64,000 nucleotides of DNA. It comes from Bolinopsis microptera. Lineage: Eukaryota; Ctenophora; Tentaculata; Lobata; Bolinopsidae. Within the stretch, counting starts at the first letter, position 1, and each line of letters starts with the position of its first letter. Location of the stretch: positions 10,595,983 to 10,659,982 of the forward strand of contig NC_087077.1 in the NCBI RefSeq assembly GCF_026151205.1, given 5' to 3'. A program made the translations under genes and the position numbers. The notes beneath the pieces were generated by a model. That model saw only the letters and a program-made list of their open reading frames with translations. It had not been told where the DNA came from and ran no database searches. Of the stretch, positions 1-12,200 are shown one piece after another.

Positions 1-208
1 CGATATTTTATTCAAGTTAGTGCTACGTTCATTTGGTAGCCATGGTAACATTGTTACTGTGTTACCATAGTGTCCGTACTGATGTGTTACTAATCACGGT
101 ACTGTGACACTATGATAACTATCACGTCTCATTAGAGACTTATCAAAGGACACCCTGCACTGCGATAAACAAACAATCTTCTTGAAATAAACCGTCACAT
201 CGTAACAG

Positions 209-3200
209 GTTGAAGGGAAAGATGAGCTAGAGAGCTGTGAAATCGTTTCATTTGGTAGTGGAACTCTGCTGATAAAGAAAGAGAACATGACATGTGACGG
301 AACTGTTATAAACGACAGCACAGGAGAGAGTCTCGCACTCAGAGCATTCAGAAGGTATTCAGCTTCGACACGACTATAGCAACGTTTAATGAAGCTTGAA
401 CGCTAGTTTTCTCATGTTTTATTATAAGGGAGTCACTTCACTGGATTTTTATATTGGATTCACATTAAAGTGACTCCGATGAAATCACTAAAAAGGGATC
501 ATAAAAAGGATATATGCCGTTATAGATGATTATGTTTTGTTGTACAATTGATGTTTGCAAATGTGCACCAATCGGACCACAGTAATTCGCGAACATAAAG
601 CTGCATCCACTCATATCGGTCAAGGGTACCACAGGCAACACCTTAACTAACAAATCACGGCCAAATTAATGAATTAAATGAACAAAATTACTTTACATAT
701 TGGTGTGGTTTTTGACTAGTTTGATAATGAATAATCTCTTAATTGAATGTTTTAATCAGATACCTGCTGGACCAAGTAGAAATGTGCCTGACCGGGAAAA
801 CGTCCATTTACACCAAGGATAGGACTGGTGGAAAATGTTCTGTAAGTTTTTAGTTACTTATTAATTCTCCTTTGTTCTATTCTATTATATAGAATATCTA
901 TGTTCTAAAAAAAGATCGTTCATAACCGGAGTTATAGCTTAACATAGTAAATATCATATTATGAACAAAGTCTAGCGGCACTTGCCTGGGCCCAATTGAA
1001 AATGAACCGCAAACAATGTGTTCATAATATTATGTCAAGAGGAATATGACAGTTATCAGCTGCCTCTTACCACATCAAAAGCTATCCCTCATAGCCTGTG
1101 ATAGATCCAAAACCTTTCTCATTATGTTACTAAAACGATAGGCACTTGCCAGGGCGGCCCTGGAAGGCCCCTTATAGAATTAAACGTCAAATAATGCAAT
1201 AACTCAATAAAGAAAAATGATATGCTATCAACTGTTTTTCCTAGCCCGAGTAGAGATATCGTCAATGAAAATGAGTTAGTAATATTAGTTAGTAATTAGT
1301 AATACGAGGTAGCTCGGGATTCGCATTGCAAATTAACACAGACTGGGAAGCCAGAATCCTGGAACTGAGGTACTCATAATTATTTTCTGTAGTTGTGGAA
1401 CATGTTAATATAATGACTTTCTGATATCAAGATCCTATCACACGTTTGATCGTAATGCAGTGACAGTTACTCAGTAATACTTAAAACTTTAAAAGTGTTA
1501 AAAAACAAGAGAGATTCATCGATTTTCTTTGGTCAATTCTTTGGCTTTAAAACTATTTATTGTTTATAGGACACTAATGATTGGCTTGAAACGATTACAC
1601 GGTATCGTTCGAGAGATTTATCTATTTAATTCGGCTCGATTTAATTCGGCTCGACTTCTCCGGCTGGAGTTACTTCGGGTCATTCGGCCACCTTCCGGTA
1701 GCCAGCATGTGAATTTATTTACGAAAATTAAGTGAATGCTAATTCGCCACGGCTCACGTTTGACCCACTACTAACTGATACCCTTTTAAAAACCAGGCTC
1801 CACTAACAGCTCAAGTAGTTTTGTCATTGGGGGAGGGGGGGGGGGGACAACATAAAAATAACTTCTCTTAATTCTTAGATAAATGTAAAACTTGTTGTCA
1901 AGTATTTAAACGAGGCGTGGTCGCAGGACCTTCTACTCGATAATGTGAAGGATAATCTGTTGGAATACTGAACTCGGCTACTGAGCTTTACAGCTGTCAC
2001 GCTAACCTGCTAACCTGTCGGCTGTCAGCGATTATTGACAGCAACCTTGGAGCATTATTAATAAAATGAGCTTTCGGCGGGGCAAATCACAATTTCCTTT
2101 ATGTAGGTTAAATAACCGCCAAATTAGGATTTATGAACGGTCGTCGGTCAAGGAGTTGGAGGGTGCTCAGTACTAAATTCTATTGTATTTATAAAGCAAT
2201 GAAAGGCATTAGTCTGGTCAAATCAAACGGAACATATGCTATCAGACTTTCAACTGACTAAGGCAGGGTTAAGACAATCTCGACGCTAGCAACGATCCCC
2301 TTTTACATAGTTCCACTAAAATGATAATTTAAGATTAAATATGTATAGTAATAGGTAAATAAAGTAAAAAATGTAATAAAACGGTAGGGATAAAGTATAT
2401 TGAAACGTAGTCAACACGTCATAAAACGAACTGACCCAATAATTAAACTAATAGATCTCCCGCGTAATCTCCCGCGCAATTCTAAGACTCCGATTTGCGC
2501 CGTTGCAAAGTTATTATAAACTAAATTCAACACGTGCAACAAATATATCGCAACAATAGAAATAGATGCCATTAGGTCAAGCTATGGCATTAATATATTT
2601 CCACACCCAATACCAAACTTATTCTTTAGCCCATGCCTCTTTACCACAGATAAGTATATTTTACTAAGACGATCCCGTCTAAAACCCAACTCAATTAAAT
2701 CATCAGTAAATTTCAAAACCCTATCAGAAAAAGCAACAACGTTATTACAAATCCTAGAATATCTCACAATCTGTGAACAGTACGTGTAGTACAGTCAAAT
2801 CCGTCCTAATTTAAGCCTTTGTCGGACAAAATTCGCAACAAAGCGATTTTAACGGGATATGGTCGGGACAGGTCCCAGGAATCATTCCAGAGAGTTCCCA
2901 AAATCCTCGACTTCAGGAAAATCCACAATTACCACTTTTTTACCACCTTTTTACCACTTTGGTTTTCTGCAAATAAGTCACGTTCTGAATATCCTAGAAG
3001 ATTCTAGTTTAAAGCATTGTGTTTAGAAAACAAAGAAGAACAACTTTTCCTTTAACAACTTTTTCAAAAATAAATTATTTAATTAATAAATTAAATAATT
3101 AATAAAATAGTGCCATATAATACACTACTAGCTTGATTACTCATCAAAGGTTGAAACTTAACCACTTTAAAACCAAACTTATCCCTTTTATCATAAACTC

Positions 3201-6200
3201 TACAAGAAAACTTCCCCTCTCTATTTATCGAAATATCAAGATCTAATACATTGGCGGCACTATCTACTTCATTTTCCTTATTAAGAGTAAGTGAGTCTGG
3301 ATATATTAACTTAAAATATTCCTCTAAGTAACCATCAGAGTTAAGGGTAGTAATATCATCTATAAGTCTAAATGTATTATTTAACTTCTTTACAATATAG
3401 TATCTATTTTTATACGTACTATCTAGGAAACTGTTCTCAAAATACCAAAGTGTTAAGTTAGCAATATATGGACCAGGGTTGATTCCAATAGGTACACCGA
3501 TATGTTGCCGATATAAGATCTCTCCTACTTTAAAGTAACAATTATCCAGTAGAAACTCAACACATTTAATCAACTTAACTTCATCAAAAGCCACAGTCCC
3601 ATCTCTAAAGCTATTAACCCAAGCAGACCCTTTATCGTAAACAGCTATAAACTTCTTCCTACTATTCCTAAAGGCTAATTTAACAGTAAACTTGAGAGCA
3701 TCCTTGATATCTTTATGGGCTAAATTCGTGTATAAAGTAGAAAAATCAAAAGTTTGGATGTTTCTCGCTAAGCTATTATCATTAATTTTATCTAAAGCTT
3801 CTAAAATCGGCTTATTATTCAAAATGACCCAATTCTTATTAACTCCTGTTACTTTAAACAACATGTTAGTATATCGGCAGATCTCTGAATAAACAGCCTT
3901 TAAGGCTAAAGAAATCTTTACTGCCAAGGGCTTAATACTACAATTAGCATAAGAAATAACATACCTAAACTTTAAAATTGGCTTATGAAATTTAGGACTC
4001 GAAAACATGTGAGGCAAATTATCAATATTAGAATCTACTTTTATCCCAACGTCTTCTATGAACTTGAAAATATCTCTGTTAATATCACGAACATCATGCT
4101 CCCCACTAACATCATCAATACCCTCATTAGATTGACACTCTTGTATAATATCACTTAAATAATAATGTTTACAAATTATAGCGACGTTCTTAGTTGATTT
4201 GTCCACCGGACATAAAACAAAATACTTTCTAATAAACGCTAATTCTTCACAAGCTTTATCATTACTAAACACAGATTTCCTTTTAAGCTGTTTAGGATAT
4301 TTCATTTTAAGAGCTTCAGTATTCTTCTTAACAATATCACTAAATTCATTAAACCAACCATTTAAACATGCACTATCGATTTTCTCTTTCCTACTCCAAG
4401 GTTTTAAGATTTCTTTAACATTATCTATTACCGAATTACAATTCTTATCAAAATCAATCGTTTTAGGTTCTTTATAAGAAGGACCTTTCTCTAACAGACT
4501 TCTCAAGGCGTCGTGCTTTACAAAATTAACATCCCCAGTCACAACATGACCACAATCCTGATTTACGAAATCAGTAAACATATGACATTTGCATTCTAAA
4601 GGTTCAGTGTCTCCCTTAACAACGTTATTATAATTAAATAACTTCTTAGAAACATTATCAGTACCTTTATATACAACAGTAGGTTCCTTAATGTTACAAA
4701 AATTAACAAACGATTTCAAACTAGGAGCTCTAAAAACTCTAGGTAAATTTAACATTTCAATACCATTGTTCACAAAATCAATAGAAAAATGGTAAATGGT
4801 AAAATTTTTACCAAGTAAAAAATACGTACAAAAGTTTAATTGACCGTACAAAAAACAAATATCTTGACAAATTGAATACAGATATTGAATCTGGTAAAAT
4901 TCTTAACTGGAAACAATTCAAAAAACTGAAAAAATTTAAAGGAAGAGTTGACAAATTTGATTGCCATGACATGGACAACTTTCAAAAATTCTTTGGTAAA
5001 CTTTATGCCAATGCACATAGCACCATAACTGTAGAGAATAAGGAAGAAATGCTTCAAAATGCAGATGCTATTAACAATAATTTCCAACCATCCCCTGCAC
5101 AATCAATACTCAATGGCCAGATCTCTGTGGACGAAATATCTACTGCGATCTCTTCACTCAAAAACGGCAAAAGTTCCTCGGAGGATATGATATGTAATGA
5201 AATACTGAAGACCTTGTCCACAACAAACACACAACTCCTTTGCAAAGTCTTTAACCGCTGTTTGGACACTGGAACTTACCCATGGAACAACAGCATTATT
5301 ACACCTCTACACAAAAAAGGCGACAAAGATAATCCAGACAATTACAGAGCAGTTGCTGTGAGTAGTACAATCGGAAAACTATTTTCGACCATCATGTTAA
5401 ACAGGATAATCAAGTTCAAAAATGAATACAACCCGGACCCCATAAATCAACTTGGCTTCGCTAAAGGAGCTCAAACATATGACCACATACTCACACTCAA
5501 CACCATTACGTCTAAATACAAAAAGCTCAAGGTTCCCGTCTATGCTGTTTTTGTGGACTTCCGGAAGGCCTTCGACTCTGTTTGCCGTGAAGCTCTTTTC
5601 TTAAAATTAGCTAAACTAGGTATCACTGGCAAATCATTTAATGTTCTTAAACATATGTATAAAAATTCCACTGGCCAGATAAAACTATCTGGATTTGTCA
5701 GCGAAAAATTTGATATCAATAAAGGAACTGAACAGGGTCATCCACTTTCCCCTGATCTATTTAAGATATACATCAGAGATCTTTCCCCTCGACTAGAATA
5801 TGATAACTGTCCGAAACTAATGAACCAACTTATCAGTCACTTACTATGGGCAGATGATCTGATACTCTTGGCACTGGACCCCAAAACCCTCCAAAAGCAA
5901 CTCGATGCTTTGAACAATTTCTGCTTGGAATGGGGCGTCGAAATTAATACAGATAAAACTAAACTCATGAAATTTAATGCCCGTTTTGATACTTATCAGC
6001 CGGTTCCCCTCAAAATTGGTGATCACTTGTTAGAAGAAGTCGAGTCATACTGCTATCTAGGAATCGAAATACACAAATCCGGCACATTCACAAATGCCCG
6101 AACTGAGCTCAAAAAGAAAGCCATGCGTGCACTTTATGCCATGAAAAGCTCAGTAAACAAATCCAAATTATCATTCCGCTCTCTAACAACACTCTTTGAT

Positions 6201-9200
6201 GGTCTTATTAAACCTATCGTTCTTTACGGAGCGCCTATTTACACACCTAACATGGCTATCATAAAACACATAACAAAACAAGTCGATCTCAATATGGATG
6301 CCGACACAAAAACAAAATTTCAAACTAGTATCCTCAAGAAAATTAGCCTTCTGAACAGCGAAAAAGTTCACCTTCACTTTCTTAAATGGTCACTGGGGGT
6401 AAATCGTAAAGCCAGCAACGCAGGCGTCTGGGGTGAGTCAGGCCGCTACCCATTAATCTATGAATGTATTAACCTCACTCTCAAATATAGCCAACGTTTG
6501 AAAAATCTAAAAGATAACTCCCTTGTCTCCTTAGCTTTCAAAGAACAGATGAACATGAAATTGGACTGGTACAGGGGTTTGGAGCCTGTCCTCGCGCTAG
6601 ACCCATGTTTCTCTACCGATCATGTCACAGCCTACCGCACACTCAAAAACAATCACTCCAAGTTACTTTTCGAAAGAAACCCGAGTATCGCAAAACCACC
6701 AAAAGAGGACTTTCTTATTCACAACGGTTTCAAGAAACGAATTCCTCCTCAATCAACACAACCCATCGGGAGTAAAATATTCACACCACACGTCATTACT
6801 AAAACTTTGAAATGTAACTTTAGAGAATATTGGGGGTCCTGTATCAACACTTCTCGGAAATTAGAATTCTATCGTGACCTAAAATCCAAATTTAACAAAG
6901 AGTATTACCTAGATAGTGTCATTAAATATGCAGACCGTGCTAATATCACAAGACTGCGGATCAGTGCACATCGACTCGAAATTGAACTTGGCCGATATAA
7001 TCAAACTCCACGTGACGAGCGAATATGCTCCTGGTGCAATATAGTCTTAGGTTCTGGTATTATTGAGAATGAAGACCACTTCCTTAACCATTGTGATCTT
7101 AACGCTGCATCGAGGCGAAAAGTCCTAGACAAGATCCAGTCACTCATATCAAATCCAATCAAACCGTCTGCGACATCTTATTCTGTTCACAATGTCATCC
7201 CTGGAGCAAACGTCCTCAAATTCATCAGCAACAACAGTGAAATCATTGAACTTATCACGAACGAAAGTCAAGTCCACCTCACGAGAGTCGTTGCTAGGTT
7301 TGCCACTACGTGTTTTAACAACCGCAAGAAATTTGTTGACTCTCTGGCCAGTACATGAACAGTGAACACTGAAAATCACTGTACCCGCTTTTGTTTCTTT
7401 TCGCGCAACGACGAGTGCAAACTGCAAAGTGACCTGGCTCAAGCATTACAGCATTACCAAGGCGACTGAAAACAAAATATTTTATGTCAAATCTTTATTT
7501 TTCACTTTAGTTAAGTTATATTAATATAATAAATTCAAATCTTATGATATTGTTATTATCTTAACAGTTACTATTGTAGCTCAAGATTTTAAATTTGTAT
7601 TCCTTGTATTCCTTGTATTCCTTGTATAGAACATAAAACTTTAGGCTTACGGACGCTCTTACTTTTATCAGTTCTCGAGTTAAAAGGTCTAATTTTATAA
7701 GTGAATAAGTCCATTATAATACAATGTATCTGAGATCTACTAGGGTCTAGGTTATCAATTTGAAAAACTTTATTTAAATAGCTCTCTTTAAGTTTAACTA
7801 GTGTAGACTTATTTAAAGGAAACAATAATTTACGTAATAAAATATTAACATCACTGTGAAAAGGTTCAACAACTAAACGTAGTAATTCACCCAAAATATT
7901 GTCAATATCAAACTGAGATAAATCGCTTTGCTGTCTATCAGCCCAGGATCTCTTTCGAGAACTATCTTTACAAGAAATAAATTTAGCATATTCACAATTA
8001 TAACTATCTTTATTTGCTAAACTATCAATCCTATCATTAACCCCATAAGGAAATTGTGTTTTAAGTACTCTGATCCAACGATCTTCATGTCCTTTCCTAA
8101 TTTTAGAAATACTTTCATCAATAACAAATTTAGTAGAATTAGGACGCTTAACACCAGTTCTCCCCGTACCTGCAAATTTCTGAATAATTTGAACACTAAA
8201 CGAATTACAATTAATAGATTCTAAAAAATGCTGTCTCAATCTAAAATTTCCCGAATTTCCAGTAGGATTCGTAGTCCCACGGTGTTGAGACATACGATCC
8301 TTAAGTTCTTGTACAGTCTCTCCTACATATTGAGAATTACAACATTTACAGCTCAAAAGATAAATAACATTAGTACTTTTACAATTAATAACTTTTTCTT
8401 CTCCAACATCAAACTCAAATATACAGCCAAATTTAGTCCCAGATACAGATGACCTAAAGTCCGTACAAAACACCATATCAGCACAGGTTTTACAGCGACG
8501 AGAGCAGCGAAGGAAGGACACATCCTGTGACTTAGAAGAAGCAGCAGCAGCAGTAGTAACCATAGACATCAAAACCATCAGAACCAAACCAAAAGACAGG
8601 AAGAGAAGCCAGACAACAATGAACCATCCAAATTAACAAACAAATACCAGTCTCCAGAGTTATCCCTCGGCCAGAGAAATCTCTTAAGCACAAGTTCCAA
8701 CTCCGATGCTTATAAAGCAATGAAAGGCATTAGTTTGGTCAAATCAAACGGAACATATGCTATCAGACTTTCAACTGACTAAGGCAGGGTTAAGACAATC
8801 TCGACGCTAGCAACGATCCCCTATTACATAGTTCCACTAAAATGATAATTTAAGATTAAATATGTATAGTAATAGGTAAATAAAGTAAAAAATGTAATAA
8901 AACGGTAGGGATAAAGTAGATTGAAACGTAGTCAACACGTCATAAAACGAACTGACCCAATAATTAAACTAATAGATCTCCCGCGTAATCTCCCGCGCTA
9001 TTATTATATTAATATATCAAATTTGTATATTTTATTAATGAACCTAGTATATCAACTTAAATTTAAATGCCCGTAGATTCGGCCCGTAGAGTCGGCTAGT
9101 TACTGGTAAGCATGGTGACCGTATGTAAATTGCGCTCTCCTAATTTAACCAAATTCCCTCAGCTGAAGAAAGCTGTAAAGTTCTACCTGTACACAAACAG

Positions 9201-12200
9201 CTGTCCTATGGGGGACTGTAGAGCTGTAAATACACAGCCGCTCACTGAACAGATGGAGACTGACACTGAACAGAGCACTGAGCCTACCTCTGAAGTGAAT
9301 CCTGAACCCATGGAAACGGGGGACTCCTCCGCAAAGCCTCTGAAAACCAAGAACTGGGTGCCAAGGAAGAAGTGTGAGTTGGAGAATTTGGGGAAGATAA
9401 CATTCTTCCTGGCGAACTCTGAGTTCGGGTCCAGTGAGACGACTGCGCTGTACTCCGAGGAGAAGAGCCATTGTGTTGTGTCTCCTAGGTGAGCTATGAA
9501 CAGTAATGCTAACAGATAACAATAGTGAAGTCACCTCCTGACTTGGGATTTTAGGGGAGGGTTTCCAACAGTAACGTTTGGGGGGGGGGGGGCCAGGGGG
9601 TGTCATGTATTAAATATTTATATTCGGTCCTGGGGGGGGGGGGGGTGTCATAAATTAAATATTTATAATCAGTCCTGGGGGGGGGGGGGGGGGGGGAGGG
9701 GGGTGTCATGTATAATTAAATACTTATATTTATATTCGGTCCTTTATATTATTAACAGTCTGAGCCACTGCATTGCTTTTTCAGGTCTTCTCTAACTCGG
9801 TAGTAACAAAGGGTTAAAAGACATACCGGTCGGTTCTTTTTAAATATTAGACCGCTCCAGTGAAATGAATCGTATAGCCCTCCACACAGCAAGAGTCTAT
9901 AATTTCATGCAACAAGTCAATGTTAATTGTTTATTGCAAACCAAATCAGCTACCATAACTAATTATTAAAAAGCATTTAGCCGAAAAATAGAGATCACTC
10001 AAACCTTACTGCTCGGCATATGCTGTAGCTTCAAGACTTTTTTAATAGATAATAATGAAATATATAGTTATAAAAGTACATGTTATATTTAAATAAAATA
10101 TATTATAATATAACCTTAAATTTCCTATTCGAGTATTTTATCCATCTAGGAGATACTAATGAGCTATGAGTATATTATATTATGTATGGTTATAGTATGT
10201 ACCTGGAAATGAGGACCATCAAGCAGGGCTTCCAATCTTGACATTCCCCTGCGACCTTAACTTACAACTTTAGAATCCACAAGGTGGGGCAACTGGAGTG
10301 GAGCTCATAAGAGCAGGTCACTAGTACACTAAAGCTACTGCCAATCCTAATATTTATCTACGCCACTGCTAATGGATATTCAGAATAAGGTTGAAATAAA
10401 TGATTTACACACTGACACAAAAAATTAAGGGGGGGGGGGGGGGGGCAGGATGACATTGGCGGACATGTCACCCCCCCCCCCCCCCCAATAAAGGGGCTGC
10501 AAATTTCTAGGGAGCTTGATGTCCAGGTGACTAAGTCTGAGCGGTTTGCAGGAACTTAAATAGAATGAATAGTTTTCTTCTATAAACTTAGCAATCGATC
10601 AATGCTGTACACGAATCTCTTTTATTCAATCAAAATATCATAATATAATGATTAATATCAAACATAACAAGAAAATACGTGCCATTTTATCGTTACTTTG
10701 AGTGGGTCAATACGTGATCATGATTGTGTAGTGTATACTGAAATACTATGATATTGTATAAGTTGTATAAGTAGCTAGTGAATCGGCGACTCTTATATTT
10801 CCAGCTTTTTATTTTCGCTATTTAAACTTTACAATAACTAGACAAAAAACATGGACCTCCCCACTCCCCAGTGATTTGTAGTTGAAAATCGATATTCAAT
10901 TAACCCATAGAAGTGAAATTATCACTGTACTAATGCACAGGCCTGCATAGTACATAAGTCAGAACCGCACTATATAGTAATTGTCTTACGTCAAGCTTTG
11001 ATTGCAGCTGTTTGCCACACTGCCCCAAAGTGTTTACCACAATTATATATAAGTCAGAACTGCCTCCACATTTATACTAAAAATATGCACGTTCTAGGAT
11101 ATAAATACATTTCTTCAGTCGGCAGATGTTAGAACGTGTTGCAAAACACGTTGCTAGCCTAATTTAATAAGCGGACTCATTGATGTCACCATGGTTGGTG
11201 ATAGGACATGATAGATGAAGAGGTTACGCTCAAGGAGTCTAGTAAACACCAATAAATTAGCTATCATATTATAGTCACACCCTGGCCCTGTTGGTAAGAA
11301 GAGCGCAAGAACAGCAACATAATTCGAGGAGACGATAATTCACTCTATTGGTCTCTATTGGTCACTTCCTATCCAAAGATTATCGGTTTCATAAACGCGA
11401 CGAAACGTTTCACCAAATGTGGAAAAAGACTATTTAAGTTTAACTATTACTTTCCACATAATATATACAAATATACAAAAATATTACTTGGATAAGCACT
11501 GGGCTTCAAAGCTCTACCTTATAGTGGTCATCTTAACCACAGCCCCCTACGAAGCTACGAAGACAATGAACAAAAAGTCACACCCCTCGAATTAGATTAT
11601 TATAAATTTCGATTTAAACAACTGATAATTATACCCTTTGTAAAGTCTGCAGTCTGCACTAAATAACCATTGTCTTGAACTTGGGCTGCAGCTGTTTACC
11701 ACGTACTGCCCCCACAGTGTGTACTAGATAATACATGTGTACATTCGAGAACGCATATTTCGAACATATTTCTAGCCTAATCAATGGACTCACTGATACC
11801 GCTGATACCGGTGGTTGGTGGAATGTCATGATAGACGAAGAGGCTAGGCTCAAAGGTAGCAGGTTTGCTGATTATTAACACCTGTAAAATAGAAACCTCC
11901 CCAGTGACAAGTTAGCAGTACGACAAGTTAAACATACCCCCCGGCCCCCCCCCCCCCCTCCCAGTGATAAGTTAGCAGTACGACAAGTTAAACATACCCC
12001 CCCCCCCCCCAGTGATAGGTTAGCAGTACGACAAGTTAAACATACCCCCCCCCCCCCCCCCAGTGATAAGTTAGCAGTACGACAAGTTAAACATAACCCC
12101 CCCCCCCCCCCCAGTGATAAGTTAGCAGTACGACAAGTTAAACATAACCCCCCCCCCCCAGTGATAAGTTAGCAGTACGACAAGTTAACCCCCCCCCCCC

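Larger units (their letters stand above)
2190..8998 (-). mobile_element. Penelope-like retroelement of permuted (Naiad-type) layout, broken by insertions
   Basis: Two direct repeats of 288 bp (2190-2477 and 8711-8998) differing at about three positions flank a minus-strand element. Reading along the minus strand, a GIY-YIG nuclease frame comes first and a reverse transcriptase follows. Canonical Penelope elements have the nuclease after the RT; the Naiad group described in invertebrates has it before. The repeats correspond to the pseudo-LTRs of Penelope-like elements. The body is interrupted by a LINE (about 4855-7626) and by roughly 320 bp near 2786-3107. It lies antisense in an intron of gene A. 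I could not fix the target-site duplication. Near-identical repeats suggest a fairly recent arrival, although the coding part is already broken. Confidence 0.75.
9489..11896. other. Intron of gene A with poly-G repeats, no gene seen
   Basis: This intron holds three copies of a roughly 60-bp unit, each a G run followed by GTGTCAT and an ATTAAATATTTATA stretch (about 9575-9740), a G-run/C-run hairpin (10430-10487), and a diverged duplication (about 10980-11240 against 11665-11860). Open frames here have no recognisable protein signature. Confidence 0.6.

Noticed and set aside
9145-9606. 153-codon minus-strand open frame
   Set aside because: It is antisense to a gene A exon that fits the ADAR fold and splice phase; Pro/Leu-rich composition is a by-product.
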